Origin: Clostridia bacterium
Lineage (GTDB): Bacteria; Bacillota_A; Clostridia; UMGS1883; HGM11501
DNA: 60,787 nucleotides
Assembly: GCA_017536285.1 (NCBI GenBank)
Contig: JAFXHP010000009.1
Coordinates: 1 to 60,787 of the forward strand
Direction: 5' to 3'
Positions within the stretch are counted from its first letter, which is position 1, and each line of letters begins with the position of its first letter. This document shows, in pieces, positions 16,532 through 25,428 of this stretch. Both the position numbers and the translations under genes were made by a program. The notes under the pieces are model-generated. The model made no database searches. It was not told where the DNA came from and saw nothing but the letters and a program-made list of their open reading frames with translations.

Positions 16532-16606
16532 ATTAGGATAGAATATAATGGTGATAGTATGCAAAAGTGCGGGCATTAAGATGCCTTGCGAGAAAGGATG
16601 ATAACA

Positions 16607-17860
16607 ATGATTAAAAGACCTAAGGGAACTCTTGATATCCTTCCCGAGGAAATTTCAAAGTGGCGTTATATTCAGGGTAAATTCCGTGACATCTGCCGTC
16701 GCTTTGACTATAAGGAAATAAGAACTCCCGTTTTTGAATATACCGAGCTTTTCCAGCGTGGTGTGGGTGATACAACCGACGTTGTGCAAAAGGAAATGTA
16801 TACATTTGCCGACAAGGGCGACAGAAGCATAACCCTCCGTCCCGAGGGAACTGCAGGTGCGGCCAGAGCTTTTCTGGAGGACGGCATATATGCAAAGAGT
16901 CCCATAAACAAGCTTTACTATGATATAACTTGCTACCGTCACGAAAAGCCTCAGGCAGGACGTTTAAGGGAATTTCATCAGCTTGGAATTGAAGCTTACG
17001 GTGCCAAGGGCCCTGCAATTGACGCTGAGATAATAAGTCTTGCGGCACTTTTCTTAAAGGAACTTTCCATAAAGAATATTACGATAAATATAAACTCGAT
17101 AGGATGTCCTTCCTGCCGTAAGGTATATAACGAAAAGCTCAGAGAGTACTTGTCGGAATATAAGGACGAGCTTTGTGAAACATGCCTTGGAAGACTTGAA
17201 AAGAATCCTTTGCGAGTTCTTGACTGCAAGAGTCCTGTCTGCGGAAAAATCGCATCGGGAGCACCTGTTTTAATCGATTATATCTGCGACGAGTGCAGAG
17301 ACCACTTTGAAGGTGTTAAATCATCCCTTACAAATCTCGGAATTGAATATAATATAGACACGGCAATTGTAAGAGGTCTTGATTATTACACTAAAACGGT
17401 GTTCGAAATAAAGGCAAATCTTGAAATCGGTGCACAGAACACCGTCTGTGGCGGCGGTCGTTATGACGGACTTGTGGAAACCATCGGCGGAGATCCGACA
17501 CCGGGTATCGGATTTGCAATGGGTATAGAAAGACTTCTTATGACAATGGAGGCGGAAGGGGCGTTCCTTCCTGTAGATGCAGGCCCGGATATTTTCATAG
17601 CTCACATGGGAGAGGATGCGGAAAAAGCAGCCATAAAGCTTTCATATGAATTAAGGGAAAAGGGAATTTCTGTTTCTTCTGAGCTTCTCGGAAGAAGTGT
17701 TAAGGCACAGATGAAATATGCCGACAAAATCGGTGCAAAGTATTCCGTGGTGCTTGGAGATAATGAAATAGCATCCGGAAAGGCAAACGTTAAGGATATG
17801 GAAACAGGCGAGCAGACGGAAGTTATGCTTTCGGAGCTTTCAGATTTTGTGTTAAATTAA
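16607..17860 (+). CDS. hisS: Histidyl-tRNA synthetase
   Basis: The 417-residue class II aminoacyl-tRNA synthetase charges tRNA-His. The start at 16607 is 9 bases after GAAAGGA and gives the standard opening IKRPKGTLDILPEE. Motif 2 is in SITLRPEGTAGAARA, the His-specific signature in VRGLDYYTKTVFE, and motif 3 in GIGFAMGIERLLM. A C-terminal anticodon-binding domain follows (about 325-417). Length is normal. It is followed by aspS after 19 bases, the usual bacterial arrangement. Nearby upstream starts (16586 TTG, 16598 ATG) are worse placed relative to the ribosome site. Confidence 0.97.
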   Translation: MIKRPKGTLDILPEEISKWRYIQGKFRDICRRFDYKEIRTPVFEYTELFQRGVGDTTDVVQKEMYTFADKGDRSITLRPEGTAGAARAFLEDGIYAKSPINKLYYDITCYRHEKPQAGRLREFHQLGIEAYGAKGPAIDAEIISLAALFLKELSIKNITININSIGCPSCRKVYNEKLREYLSEYKDELCETCLGRLEKNPLRVLDCKSPVCGKIASGAPVLIDYICDECRDHFEGVKSSLTNLGIEYNIDTAIVRGLDYYTKTVFEIKANLEIGAQNTVCGGGRYDGLVETIGGDPTPGIGFAMGIERLLMTMEAEGAFLPVDAGPDIFIAHMGEDAEKAAIKLSYELREKGISVSSELLGRSVKAQMKYADKIGAKYSVVLGDNEIASGKANVKDMETGEQTEVMLSELSDFVLN

Positions 17861-17879
17861 TCGAAAGAAGGTAGTTTTT

Positions 17880-19643
17880 ATGGATACAATGAAAGGCTTA
17901 AAGAGAACTTGCTATTGCGGAGAGGTTTTAGAGGTAGGCAAGGAAGTAACAGTTGGCGGATATGTTCAGAAAATCCGTGATATGGGAACACTTATATTCA
18001 TTGATTTAAGAGACAGAACAGGTATTGTTCAGCTTGCATTTGACGATAACACAGATAGAAGCGTATTTGAAAAGGCAGGAACCTGCCACAGCGAATATGT
18101 ACTTATGGCAAAGGGCGTTGTAAGGGAAAGAGAAAGCAAGAACCCCGACATAAAGACAGGTAATGTTGAAATCGACGTTAAGGATTTGAGAATCCTTGCA
18201 AAGGCTGAAACACCTCCCTTTGAAATTAAGGACGACACCAACGTAAACGAAGAATTAAGACTTAAGTACCGTTATCTTGACCTTCGTCGCAATGTTCTTC
18301 AGGATAACATCATTAAGAGAAGTAAAATTGCAAAGAGTGCAAGAGACTATTTCTATGAAAACGGCTTCATTGAAATTGAAACTCCCATGATGATAAAGTC
18401 CACTCCCGAAGGTGCAAGAGACTATATCGTGCCATCCCGTATTCATGAGGGTAAATTCTATGCTCTTCCTCAGTCTCCTCAGATTTACAAGCAGCTTTTG
18501 ATGATTTCCAGTTTTGACCGCTACATTCAGCTTGCACGCTGCTTCCGTGACGAGGACCTTCGTGCTGACCGTCAGCCCGAGTTTACACAGATCGACCTTG
18601 AAATGTCTTTTGTTGACGTAGAGGATATATTAGAAATCGGAGAAGGCTTGGTTAAGAGACTCTTTAAGGATGTTCTCGATAAGGACATTCCCACACCTCT
18701 TCCCAGAATGACCTATGCGGAAGCCATGGAGCGTTACGGCTCTGATAAGCCCGATACCAGATTCGGCATGGAACTTAAAGATATTTCTCACCTTGTCAAG
18801 GATTCTGAATTTTCCGTATTCTCAGGAGCGATAGCAAATGGAGGTTCTGTTCGTGCAATCGTTGCCGAAGGAAGTGCAGATGTATTAACCCGTAAGGAAA
18901 TTGACAAGCTTACAGAATATGTAAAGGGAATAGGTGCTAAAGGCCTTGCCTATGTACGTTGGGTTGAAGATGAACCTACATGCTCATTCTCCAAATTCTT
19001 AAAGGAAGGCGAGCTTTCTGCAATTTTAAAAGAGCTTGGGGCAAAGAAAGGCGATACCGTATTAATCGTTGCTGATAAGACAAGCACAGTTTTATCCACC
19101 CTCGGTGCACTTCGTCTTACTGTTGCAAAGAAGCTTGACATAATCCCCGAAGGATTTAATTTCCTCTGGATTACTGAATTCCCCTTCTTTGAATATAACG
19201 AAGAGACAAATCACTGGGATGCGATGCATCACCCATTCACAATGCCCATGGATGAGTGCATAGAATATCTTGATACAGATCCCGGCAAGGTTCGTGCAAA
19301 GGCGTATGACCTTGTGCTTAACGGAACCGAGCTTTCCAGCGGATCTATCCGTATCACAGATGCAGCACTTCAGCAGAGAATGTTTGAGGCACTGGGACTT
19401 AAGGAAGAAGAAATCCAGGCAAAATTCGGATTTCTTGTTGATGCATACAAATACGGTGCGGCACCCCACGGCGGTATGGGAATCGGTCTTGACAGAATTT
19501 CCATGATTATGTGCGGTGCGGATAGCCTCCGTGACGTTGTTGCATTCCCGAAGGTACAGAATGCATCTGAGCTTATGAGCAATGCACCGGATGTTGTTGA
19601 TGCAGCACAGCTTAGCGAACTTCATATTAAAGTTACTGAATAA
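17880..19643 (+). CDS. aspS: Aspartyl-tRNA synthetase
   Basis: The 587-residue bacterial-type class IIb synthetase has an N-terminal OB-fold anticodon domain (VTVGGYVQKIRDMGTLIFID). The class II core has FIEIETPMM, ALPQSPQIYKQLLM, RCFRDEDLRADRQPEFTQID, a bacterial insertion domain at about 290-410, and a C-terminal motif 3 GGMGIGLDRISM. Length and order are typical. Whether it is discriminating or also charges tRNA-Asn cannot be told from this reading alone. It shares the hisS transcript. An in-frame ATG at 17889 is a possible alternative start. Confidence 0.97.
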   Translation: MDTMKGLKRTCYCGEVLEVGKEVTVGGYVQKIRDMGTLIFIDLRDRTGIVQLAFDDNTDRSVFEKAGTCHSEYVLMAKGVVRERESKNPDIKTGNVEIDVKDLRILAKAETPPFEIKDDTNVNEELRLKYRYLDLRRNVLQDNIIKRSKIAKSARDYFYENGFIEIETPMMIKSTPEGARDYIVPSRIHEGKFYALPQSPQIYKQLLMISSFDRYIQLARCFRDEDLRADRQPEFTQIDLEMSFVDVEDILEIGEGLVKRLFKDVLDKDIPTPLPRMTYAEAMERYGSDKPDTRFGMELKDISHLVKDSEFSVFSGAIANGGSVRAIVAEGSADVLTRKEIDKLTEYVKGIGAKGLAYVRWVEDEPTCSFSKFLKEGELSAILKELGAKKGDTVLIVADKTSTVLSTLGALRLTVAKKLDIIPEGFNFLWITEFPFFEYNEETNHWDAMHHPFTMPMDECIEYLDTDPGKVRAKAYDLVLNGTELSSGSIRITDAALQQRMFEALGLKEEEIQAKFGFLVDAYKYGAAPHGGMGIGLDRISMIMCGADSLRDVVAFPKVQNASELMSNAPDVVDAAQLSELHIKVTE

Positions 19644-19666
19644 TTTTTCGGAGGGACTTAACTGTC

Positions 19667-20638
19667 ATGATAGAGATTAAAGGCCTGACAAAGAGTTTCG
19701 GCACACATAAGGTTTTGGATAATATAACCTTTCGCGTCGGAAAAGGAGAGGTAATGGGATTCCTTGGTGCCAACGGAGCGGGTAAAAGCACCACAATGAA
19801 TATAATAACCGGATATCTTTCTCAGGATACCGGAAGTGTTCTTATAGATGGTATTGATATGACTGAAAATCCTAAAGAGGCTAAAAAACATATCGGTTAT
19901 CTTCCTGAAAAGCCTCCGCTTTATACCAATATGACGGTTTCGGAGTATCTGGATTTCGTATGCGACCTTAAAGGTTTAAAGCTTTCGGGCAAAGCGAAGA
20001 AGGGAGAGGTAAGTGAAAAGGAAGCTCACATCAATGAAGTGTGTGAACGTTGCGGTATCCTTGATGTTAAGGGTCGCCTTATCGGCAATCTCTCCAAAGG
20101 TTATTGCCAGAGAGTAGGACTTGCTCAGGCATTAATCGGAGATCCCGAAATACTGATTCTTGACGAACCCACAGTAGGCCTTGATCCGGTTCAGATAATT
20201 GAAATAAGAAACCTTATAAGAGAACTTGGACGTGAGCATACAGTTATTTTAAGCTCTCACATTCTTTCCGAGGTTTCTGCGGTATGCGAAAAAATAATAA
20301 TTATAAACAGCGGAAGAATTGCCGCTGCAGCATTTACGGATAAGCTTATAGCCGAGTTTGAGGATGTAAAACGTCTTCGCTTAAGGGCGGAGTGTACTTC
20401 GGAAGCCATCATGAAGATGTTTTCGGCAACCTTCGGAATTGAAAAAATGGAAATCGTTTCCGAAGAAGAAGGAGTATCTGAAGTTTTAATACATACCACA
20501 AAAGATATAAGAAGCGGAATTATGAGCCGTCTTATTGAAAAAAATGTTGCGGTAAAGTATTTCGGTATTGATACCATGAGCCTTGAGGATATTTTCCTTA
20601 AATATGTGGGAGGTGAAGAGCGTGAAGGCAATATTTAA
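19667..20638 (+). CDS. ABC transporter ATP-binding protein, Gld-type exporter
   Basis: The 323-residue ATPase has Walker A GANGAGKST (near residue 38), signature LSKGYCQRVGLAQAL, Walker B ILILDEPTVGLD and the switch His in ILSSHILSEV. The extra C-terminal domain of about 85 residues is typical of ABC-2-type exporters. It is followed by a GldF-like permease (overlap 17 bases), a GldG-like auxiliary protein and a DUF4340 protein. In Firmicutes this four-gene set is widespread, its substrate is unknown, and it should not be read as gliding motility. GGAGG lies before the start. Confidence 0.93.
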   Translation: MIEIKGLTKSFGTHKVLDNITFRVGKGEVMGFLGANGAGKSTTMNIITGYLSQDTGSVLIDGIDMTENPKEAKKHIGYLPEKPPLYTNMTVSEYLDFVCDLKGLKLSGKAKKGEVSEKEAHINEVCERCGILDVKGRLIGNLSKGYCQRVGLAQALIGDPEILILDEPTVGLDPVQIIEIRNLIRELGREHTVILSSHILSEVSAVCEKIIIINSGRIAAAAFTDKLIAEFEDVKRLRLRAECTSEAIMKMFSATFGIEKMEIVSEEEGVSEVLIHTTKDIRSGIMSRLIEKNVAVKYFGIDTMSLEDIFLKYVGGEEREGNI

Positions 20639-21329
20639 AAGAGAAATCGGAAACTATCTTAATAACCCCATGGGATATGTTTTTCTTGGGATTTTCATTT
20701 TGATGTTTTCCGGCATTTTCTGCTATGTAAATCTCTATGGCCTTACAAGCTCGGATATTTCCTACACATTCAGGTGGATGATTTATGCAATGCTTGGTCT
20801 TATGCCCCTTTTGACAATGAGACTTCTTTCAGAGGAAAAGGCTGCAAAAACCGACCAGCTTCTGCTTACAAGCCCTGTATCTTCCACAGCTATTGTGGCA
20901 GGTAAATTTTTCGCTGTTATGGCACTTTGCATCTTTGCTCTTTTATTCACTGTGCCGCATATTGTGATATTGGCATTAAGAGGAAATCCGGCATTTGCCA
21001 CCACCGCTTTGGCATATTTCGGCTTTTTGCTCTATTCTGCGGTTTATGCTTCAATAGGACTTTTTATATCATCATTAACGGAAAATCAGGTGGTTTCATC
21101 TGTTATCACATTTGCGATTTTCATTGCCATGCTGGCAATTGAACTTTTGCTTTTACCGTCAATTCAAAGTCCTGTACTTTATAACATCCTGGGAAGCATA
21201 TCCTTTGCTGCCCGCTATGATGATTTTTCGTTGGGAATACTTAACATTACATCGGTTATTTATTATATAAGTGTTGCTTTTATGTTTAATTGCCTTACGG
21301 TGCTTAGCATAGAGAAGAGAAGATGGTAA
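20622..21329 (+). CDS. ABC-2 family permease, GldF-like
   Basis: The 235-residue integral membrane protein starts at GTG 20622, six bases after GGAGGTG, and overlaps the ATPase gene by 17 bases. It opens MKAIFKREIGNYLNNPMGYVF, the usual start of GldF-like permeases, and has about six membrane helices. A conserved cytoplasmic stretch RLLSEEKAAKTDQLLLTSPVS follows the second. Together with the preceding ATPase it should form the core exporter. The longer upstream reading from 20583 lies inside the ATPase gene and has no ribosome site. Confidence 0.92.
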   Translation: MKAIFKREIGNYLNNPMGYVFLGIFILMFSGIFCYVNLYGLTSSDISYTFRWMIYAMLGLMPLLTMRLLSEEKAAKTDQLLLTSPVSSTAIVAGKFFAVMALCIFALLFTVPHIVILALRGNPAFATTALAYFGFLLYSAVYASIGLFISSLTENQVVSSVITFAIFIAMLAIELLLLPSIQSPVLYNILGSISFAARYDDFSLGILNITSVIYYISVAFMFNCLTVLSIEKRRW

Positions 21330-21342
21330 GGAGGTGCACTTT

Positions 21343-22320
21343 ATGAAGAACAGAAAATTAAAATTTCGTCTTGAGGGTGCAGCCTTTGCTGCCATGGTAA
21401 TTGCAGCGGTTATTCTTCTTAATCTGGTGGCCGGCGTTTTGGGAGATAAATATGACCTTAAGGCCGACCTTACCGGCGGAGGCGTGTTTACTCTTTCCAA
21501 TGAGACAAAGGAGGTTATTTCTGCCATTGATAAGGAAATAATGATTTATTACGCCACAAATGCATCTTCACGTAACAGCCGCTATAAAGAAATACTGGAG
21601 GAGTTTGAGAAATCTTCGGAGTTTATCAGTGTGACTGAAGTTAATATAGATATAGACCCGGGTTTCACAAGGCAGTACCAGATAAAGAGCTACAACTCAG
21701 TTGTTGTTGAAAGTGCCGATACAGGTAAAAAAAGGGTTGTTGACAACAGCATGATAGAACAGAGCCTGGTTAATGATAACGGAATTGAGAACAATAAAGT
21801 AAATTATCTTGAAGGATATGTAGCGGCTGCAATACGCTATGTCATGGGAACTGAACCTCTGATGGTATATATCGCTATGGGGCACGGTGAAGTGATTGAA
21901 AATCCTTCAATGCTTGACTATCTTATGAATATGCTTTACGCCGAAGGTATGAGCGTGAAAATTATTGACCTTACCACGGATGAACTTCCCGAGGATGCTG
22001 ATATGCTTTTGTTTGCAGGTCCTACAACAGACTTCAGCGATACAGAAATTGAGAAAATAGACGACTATCTTGAAATTGGCGGAAGAGTACAGTATTATTC
22101 TAACCCCTCCTATGAGCTTTCAAATATCAATGATTATTTTAAGCAGAACTGGGGTATTACAGTAAACAGCGATTGTGTTTCCGATAAAAATTCGGGATAT
22201 ATTGCTCAGAGTCTTTCAGGAAATTATCTCATTCCTGTAATAATGAGCATGCCATTACAAGTTATCTTCGTTCCACAGGAGCAAATCTTCGTGTGCTTGA
22301 GGGAGATACCAACTCCATAG
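21343..22320 (+). CDS. GldG-like auxiliary protein of the ABC exporter, N-terminal part (frameshifted)
   Basis: The first 325 codons belong to a GldG-family protein of about 481 residues. It has one N-terminal membrane helix (AAFAAMVIAAVILLNLVAGVL) and the extracytoplasmic GldG domain (VYIAMGHGEVIENPS, DMLLFAGPTTDFSDTE). AAGGAGGTG precedes the ATG at 21343. At about 22248 the conserved reading leaves this frame: IPVIMS should continue HAITSYLRSTGANLRVLEGD, which is found one base back. Inserting one C after AGC restores it. The last 24 residues in this frame are therefore spurious. The gene is either broken or carries an assembly error. Confidence 0.88.
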   Translation: MKNRKLKFRLEGAAFAAMVIAAVILLNLVAGVLGDKYDLKADLTGGGVFTLSNETKEVISAIDKEIMIYYATNASSRNSRYKEILEEFEKSSEFISVTEVNIDIDPGFTRQYQIKSYNSVVVESADTGKKRVVDNSMIEQSLVNDNGIENNKVNYLEGYVAAAIRYVMGTEPLMVYIAMGHGEVIENPSMLDYLMNMLYAEGMSVKIIDLTTDELPEDADMLLFAGPTTDFSDTEIEKIDDYLEIGGRVQYYSNPSYELSNINDYFKQNWGITVNSDCVSDKNSGYIAQSLSGNYLIPVIMSMPLQVIFVPQEQIFVCLREIPTP

Positions 22321-22787
22321 AAATTACGGAGAAGGACGGCATTGAGGCAAATGTCTTGGTATCAACAAGCGAAAGCGGCGTATCAATGACGAGAGAGGCC
22401 TGGGTGCAGAAAAATAACAGGGAAAACTACAGCGTAACAAAAGAAGGAAAACAGAATATTTCCGTATACTTAAGAAAAAATCCTCTTTATAATGAAGAAA
22501 CCACAGCGAGACTTTTGGTGTCAGGCTCCTGCTACATGCTTTTTGACCGCTATTTTGATGCAACAGGCGGATACGGAGACAAGGATCTTGTTATAAAGAG
22601 CATAAATTACATGTCAGGAATTGAAGACGCACCTGTTTCTGTGGCGTCGAAAAATGTGGTCAAGGAAAAAATGGAAATTCTTGATCAGAATACCCTTGGC
22701 GTATACATTGCACTTCTTGTGGGAGTGATTCCGGCAATAATGTTTGCATACGGAATATATGTATTTGTAAGGAGGCACCGTCTGTGA
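22293..22787 (+). CDS. GldG-like auxiliary protein, C-terminal part (frameshifted)
   Basis: This frame continues the protein interrupted upstream. Reading back before the GTG at 22293, the same frame stays meaningful to about 22248, so this is not an independent gene. It contains the rest of the extracytoplasmic domain (EANVLVSTSESGV, VSGSCYMLFDRYF) and the expected C-terminal membrane helix with a short basic tail (MFAYGIYVFVRRHRL). The GGAGG for the next gene lies in its last codons. No slippery heptamer or stimulating stem is evident at the joint, so programmed frameshifting is unlikely. Confidence 0.85.
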   Translation: MLEGDTNSIEITEKDGIEANVLVSTSESGVSMTREAWVQKNNRENYSVTKEGKQNISVYLRKNPLYNEETTARLLVSGSCYMLFDRYFDATGGYGDKDLVIKSINYMSGIEDAPVSVASKNVVKEKMEILDQNTLGVYIALLVGVIPAIMFAYGIYVFVRRHRL

Positions 22788-24097
22788 AAAAATTAAGACT
22801 TATAATTTTATTCATTGTGGTGCTTGCACTGGCGTTGTCCCTTTATTTTCTGACTCGTGATGAGAATGTTGAAAATAAAGAGGAAATAGGCGAAACAACA
22901 TATTTCACGGTAAAAACCGTTGAAGAAGACATAAGTGAAATTTCGCTTGTGAACACATCCGGAGTTTTCGGCTTTGAAAAGAAAAACGGGGAATGGATGA
23001 ATATTTTCACCGAATATGTAAAGACAAGCGGAAATACAATTTACGGAATAGAAAGCATCATCAGAGAAACTTATGCAGTTGACGAAATCGAAAAAGATGT
23101 TGCGTCCATGGCGAAATACGGCCTGGACAAGCCTGTGGCAACTGCGAAATATGTGACGGCAGGAGGAAATGCTGGTTTTATAAAAATAGGTAATTCCATA
23201 GTAGGAGCAAAACATTATTTCACTTTAGACGATAAAAATGTTTATACCATGGATATATCGGAGGCGGGACTCTTCCTTGTGGGAATGCGTGCTTTTGCCG
23301 ATATGACATTGATAGATGAAGAAATTTCTGAAATTTCTTCCGTTACGATTTTCTCATCTGGAGAAAATGTTACTGTTTCGAAAAAGAGTGAGGAAGAACT
23401 TAAGGAAGAAAGTGCCGACGCACTTTTCTCTTACGGACTTATAAGCCCGGTTAAGGAGAATGCTTCCCCAAATGATGTGCAGCATCTTTTTGAAATGCTG
23501 GCAAATACCGTGGCTACAGAGTATGATCCGTATGCATCAGATGAAGAGTGCGGATTTACAGAAAGCGGAAAATATTTTTCTTATACTGCAAAGGATTCTT
23601 CGGGCAAATTTATCGTAGGAAACAAAACCTCTGACGGAGATTTCTATGTGAAACCGGAGGGTAAAAAGGGAGCCTACAAGGTATCAAAAGAAGAACTTGC
23701 GTTTATGGATTATACAGCTTTCGACCTTGTGGATAAGCATATCGCCCTTTATTATTTTGACGAAGTCTCCAAAGTCACGATTGAAGCACACGGCGAAAAA
23801 TATGAACTTGTTACGGGGGATACACCAACTATTTCCGGAAAAGCTCTGGAGCTTGAAGCAGCCCAGGAATTTTACAGAAATCTCATTTCACTTACTTATC
23901 AGGGAAATGTGGAAAAAGAAATTGATACCGACGTTTCAGAGGTTATTATAACTTTCCATACGGCAGACGGAAAAGATGTAACAAGATATATAAAGTACGA
24001 TGCCATGAACTATGCTGTTTTGAGAAACGGCGAGATGGAATTTACCATTCAGAAAAAATATGTGGAAAAGATTTTGAGTTTAATCAAGGAGTTATGA
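22784..24097 (+). CDS. DUF4340 domain-containing protein of the ABC exporter operon
   Basis: The 437-residue protein is anchored by one N-terminal helix (LIILFIVVLALALSLYFL) and is otherwise extracytoplasmic. It contains two related repeats of the DUF4340 type (residues about 50-190 and 220-400), with motifs such as YGLDKPVATAKYV and GFTESGKYFSYTAKDS. It starts with GTG behind GGAGG, overlapping the previous stop by four bases. DUF4340 proteins are the usual fourth member of GldF/GldG-like exporter operons. The biochemical role is unknown; a scaffold or substrate-handling role is inference. Confidence 0.88.
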   Translation: MKKLRLIILFIVVLALALSLYFLTRDENVENKEEIGETTYFTVKTVEEDISEISLVNTSGVFGFEKKNGEWMNIFTEYVKTSGNTIYGIESIIRETYAVDEIEKDVASMAKYGLDKPVATAKYVTAGGNAGFIKIGNSIVGAKHYFTLDDKNVYTMDISEAGLFLVGMRAFADMTLIDEEISEISSVTIFSSGENVTVSKKSEEELKEESADALFSYGLISPVKENASPNDVQHLFEMLANTVATEYDPYASDEECGFTESGKYFSYTAKDSSGKFIVGNKTSDGDFYVKPEGKKGAYKVSKEELAFMDYTAFDLVDKHIALYYFDEVSKVTIEAHGEKYELVTGDTPTISGKALELEAAQEFYRNLISLTYQGNVEKEIDTDVSEVIITFHTADGKDVTRYIKYDAMNYAVLRNGEMEFTIQKKYVEKILSLIKEL

Positions 24098-24099
24098 AA

Positions 24100-25410
24100 A
24101 TGAATTATCCTGTTGTCACGGAGGTTTCGCAAGAAAGCCTTGCAGATAAGGCGGGCATTAAATGTGGCGACCTTATAAAAAGTATAAATAATGAAAAAAT
24201 CCGCGACATACTGGATTTTCGTTTTTTCTCGGCAGATCCTTTTGTTATTATTGAGGCGGAAAGGGACGGTGCGTCGCTGAATTTTGAAATTGGAAATGAG
24301 ACAGGCGAAGATATAGGGCTTACTCTTTGTTTTGGAGATGCGGATAAGACCAGAAGATGCAAAAATAAGTGTATCTTCTGCTTTATTGACCAGATGCCTA
24401 AGGGGATGCGCGAGAGCTTATATGTTAAGGACGACGATGTCCGTCTTTCCTTTCTTACGGGAAGCTATATAACTCTTACAAACCTTTCTGACGAGGACAT
24501 CGAAAGAATTATCCGTCAGCATATAAGTCCTGTGAATGTATCTGTCCATACGGTAAATCCTTCGCTTAGGGTGGATATGCTTAAGAATAAGGATGCCGGA
24601 AAGGTTTACAAACTTATGAAAAAACTGGCAAGACATAAAATAATCATGAACTGTCAGGTGGTCTTGGTTAAGGGAGTAAACGATAAAAAAGAGCTTTCAA
24701 AAACAATAGGAAAGCTTTTAAAGCTTTATCCTTATGTGGCAAGCTTAAGTGTTGTGCCCGTAGGACTTACGAAATATAGAGACAATCTGCCGCAGCTTTT
24801 GCCCTTCGGTAAGGAAGATTCGCTGGAAGTCGTTAAACAGATTGAAGGTTTTCAGAAAAAGGCATATAAGAAATACGGCGTGAATTTTGTGTATGCCTCG
24901 GATGAGTTTTACCTGAAAGCTGAAATGCCTCTGCCCTCTGAAGAAAGCTATGACGGTTATCCACAGATCGAAAACGGAGTCGGAATGATAACCTCCTTCC
25001 GTGAGGAGGCGGGACTTGCCATTTCTGAACTGCCTGAAAATCTTCCGGAGAGAGAAGTCGGAATCATCACGGGATTTGCCGCATATGACTTAATGTGTGA
25101 AACTGCAAAGAAGGTAAAGGAGAAATGCTCTTCGGTTGATACAAAAGTTTTTGCAATAAGAAACGACTTTTTCGGAGAGAGTGTAACAGTTTCGGGACTG
25201 GTTACCGGAAGCGATGTTATATCGCAGTTAAGGGGAAAGGTGCTTCCGAAGGAAATGCTTATGCCCGAAGTTATGTTCCGGGATTCAACAGACATTATGC
25301 TTGACGATATTACAATAGAAACTCTTGAAAAAGAGCTTGGGGTTAAAATCACAAAAATTAAGACTGACGGTTTTTCAACCGTTAATGCAATCTGCAATGT
25401 AGCAGAATAA
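24100..25410 (+). CDS. DUF512 protein with PDZ and radical-SAM-like domains
   Basis: The protein has about 436 residues; the ATG at 24100 is eight bases from AAGGAG, while the ATG at 24094 is too close. An N-terminal PDZ-like segment (ESLADKAGIKCGDLIKSIN) is followed by RRCKNKCIFCFIDQMPKGMR, with a C-x3-C-x2-C cluster of radical-SAM type, and by the DUF512 region (about 210-430). The family, sometimes listed as an FeS oxidoreductase, is widespread in Clostridia just before der, exactly as here. Its reaction is unknown. It overlaps the DUF4340 gene or abuts it, so the ABC operon and the der cluster are joined. Confidence 0.9.
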   Translation: MNYPVVTEVSQESLADKAGIKCGDLIKSINNEKIRDILDFRFFSADPFVIIEAERDGASLNFEIGNETGEDIGLTLCFGDADKTRRCKNKCIFCFIDQMPKGMRESLYVKDDDVRLSFLTGSYITLTNLSDEDIERIIRQHISPVNVSVHTVNPSLRVDMLKNKDAGKVYKLMKKLARHKIIMNCQVVLVKGVNDKKELSKTIGKLLKLYPYVASLSVVPVGLTKYRDNLPQLLPFGKEDSLEVVKQIEGFQKKAYKKYGVNFVYASDEFYLKAEMPLPSEESYDGYPQIENGVGMITSFREEAGLAISELPENLPEREVGIITGFAAYDLMCETAKKVKEKCSSVDTKVFAIRNDFFGESVTVSGLVTGSDVISQLRGKVLPKEMLMPEVMFRDSTDIMLDDITIETLEKELGVKITKIKTDGFSTVNAICNVAE

Positions 25411-25428
25411 AAGAAAGGAGGTCTTTTT

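Noticed and set aside
16532..16606. Possible T-box leader before hisS
   Set aside because: Only 75 bases separate the -10 box and the start codon. There is no T-box sequence, specifier stem or terminator, just a 5-bp hairpin.
22240..22300. Programmed ribosomal frameshifting in the GldG-like gene and in priA
   Set aside because: No slippery heptamer, internal ribosome site or downstream stem is evident at either joint. One-base deletions or assembly errors explain both more simply.
19667..24097. Gliding-motility machinery suggested by GldA/GldF/GldG-like names
   Set aside because: The exporter family is widespread in non-gliding Firmicutes, and no other gliding genes are present, so the motility label was not used.
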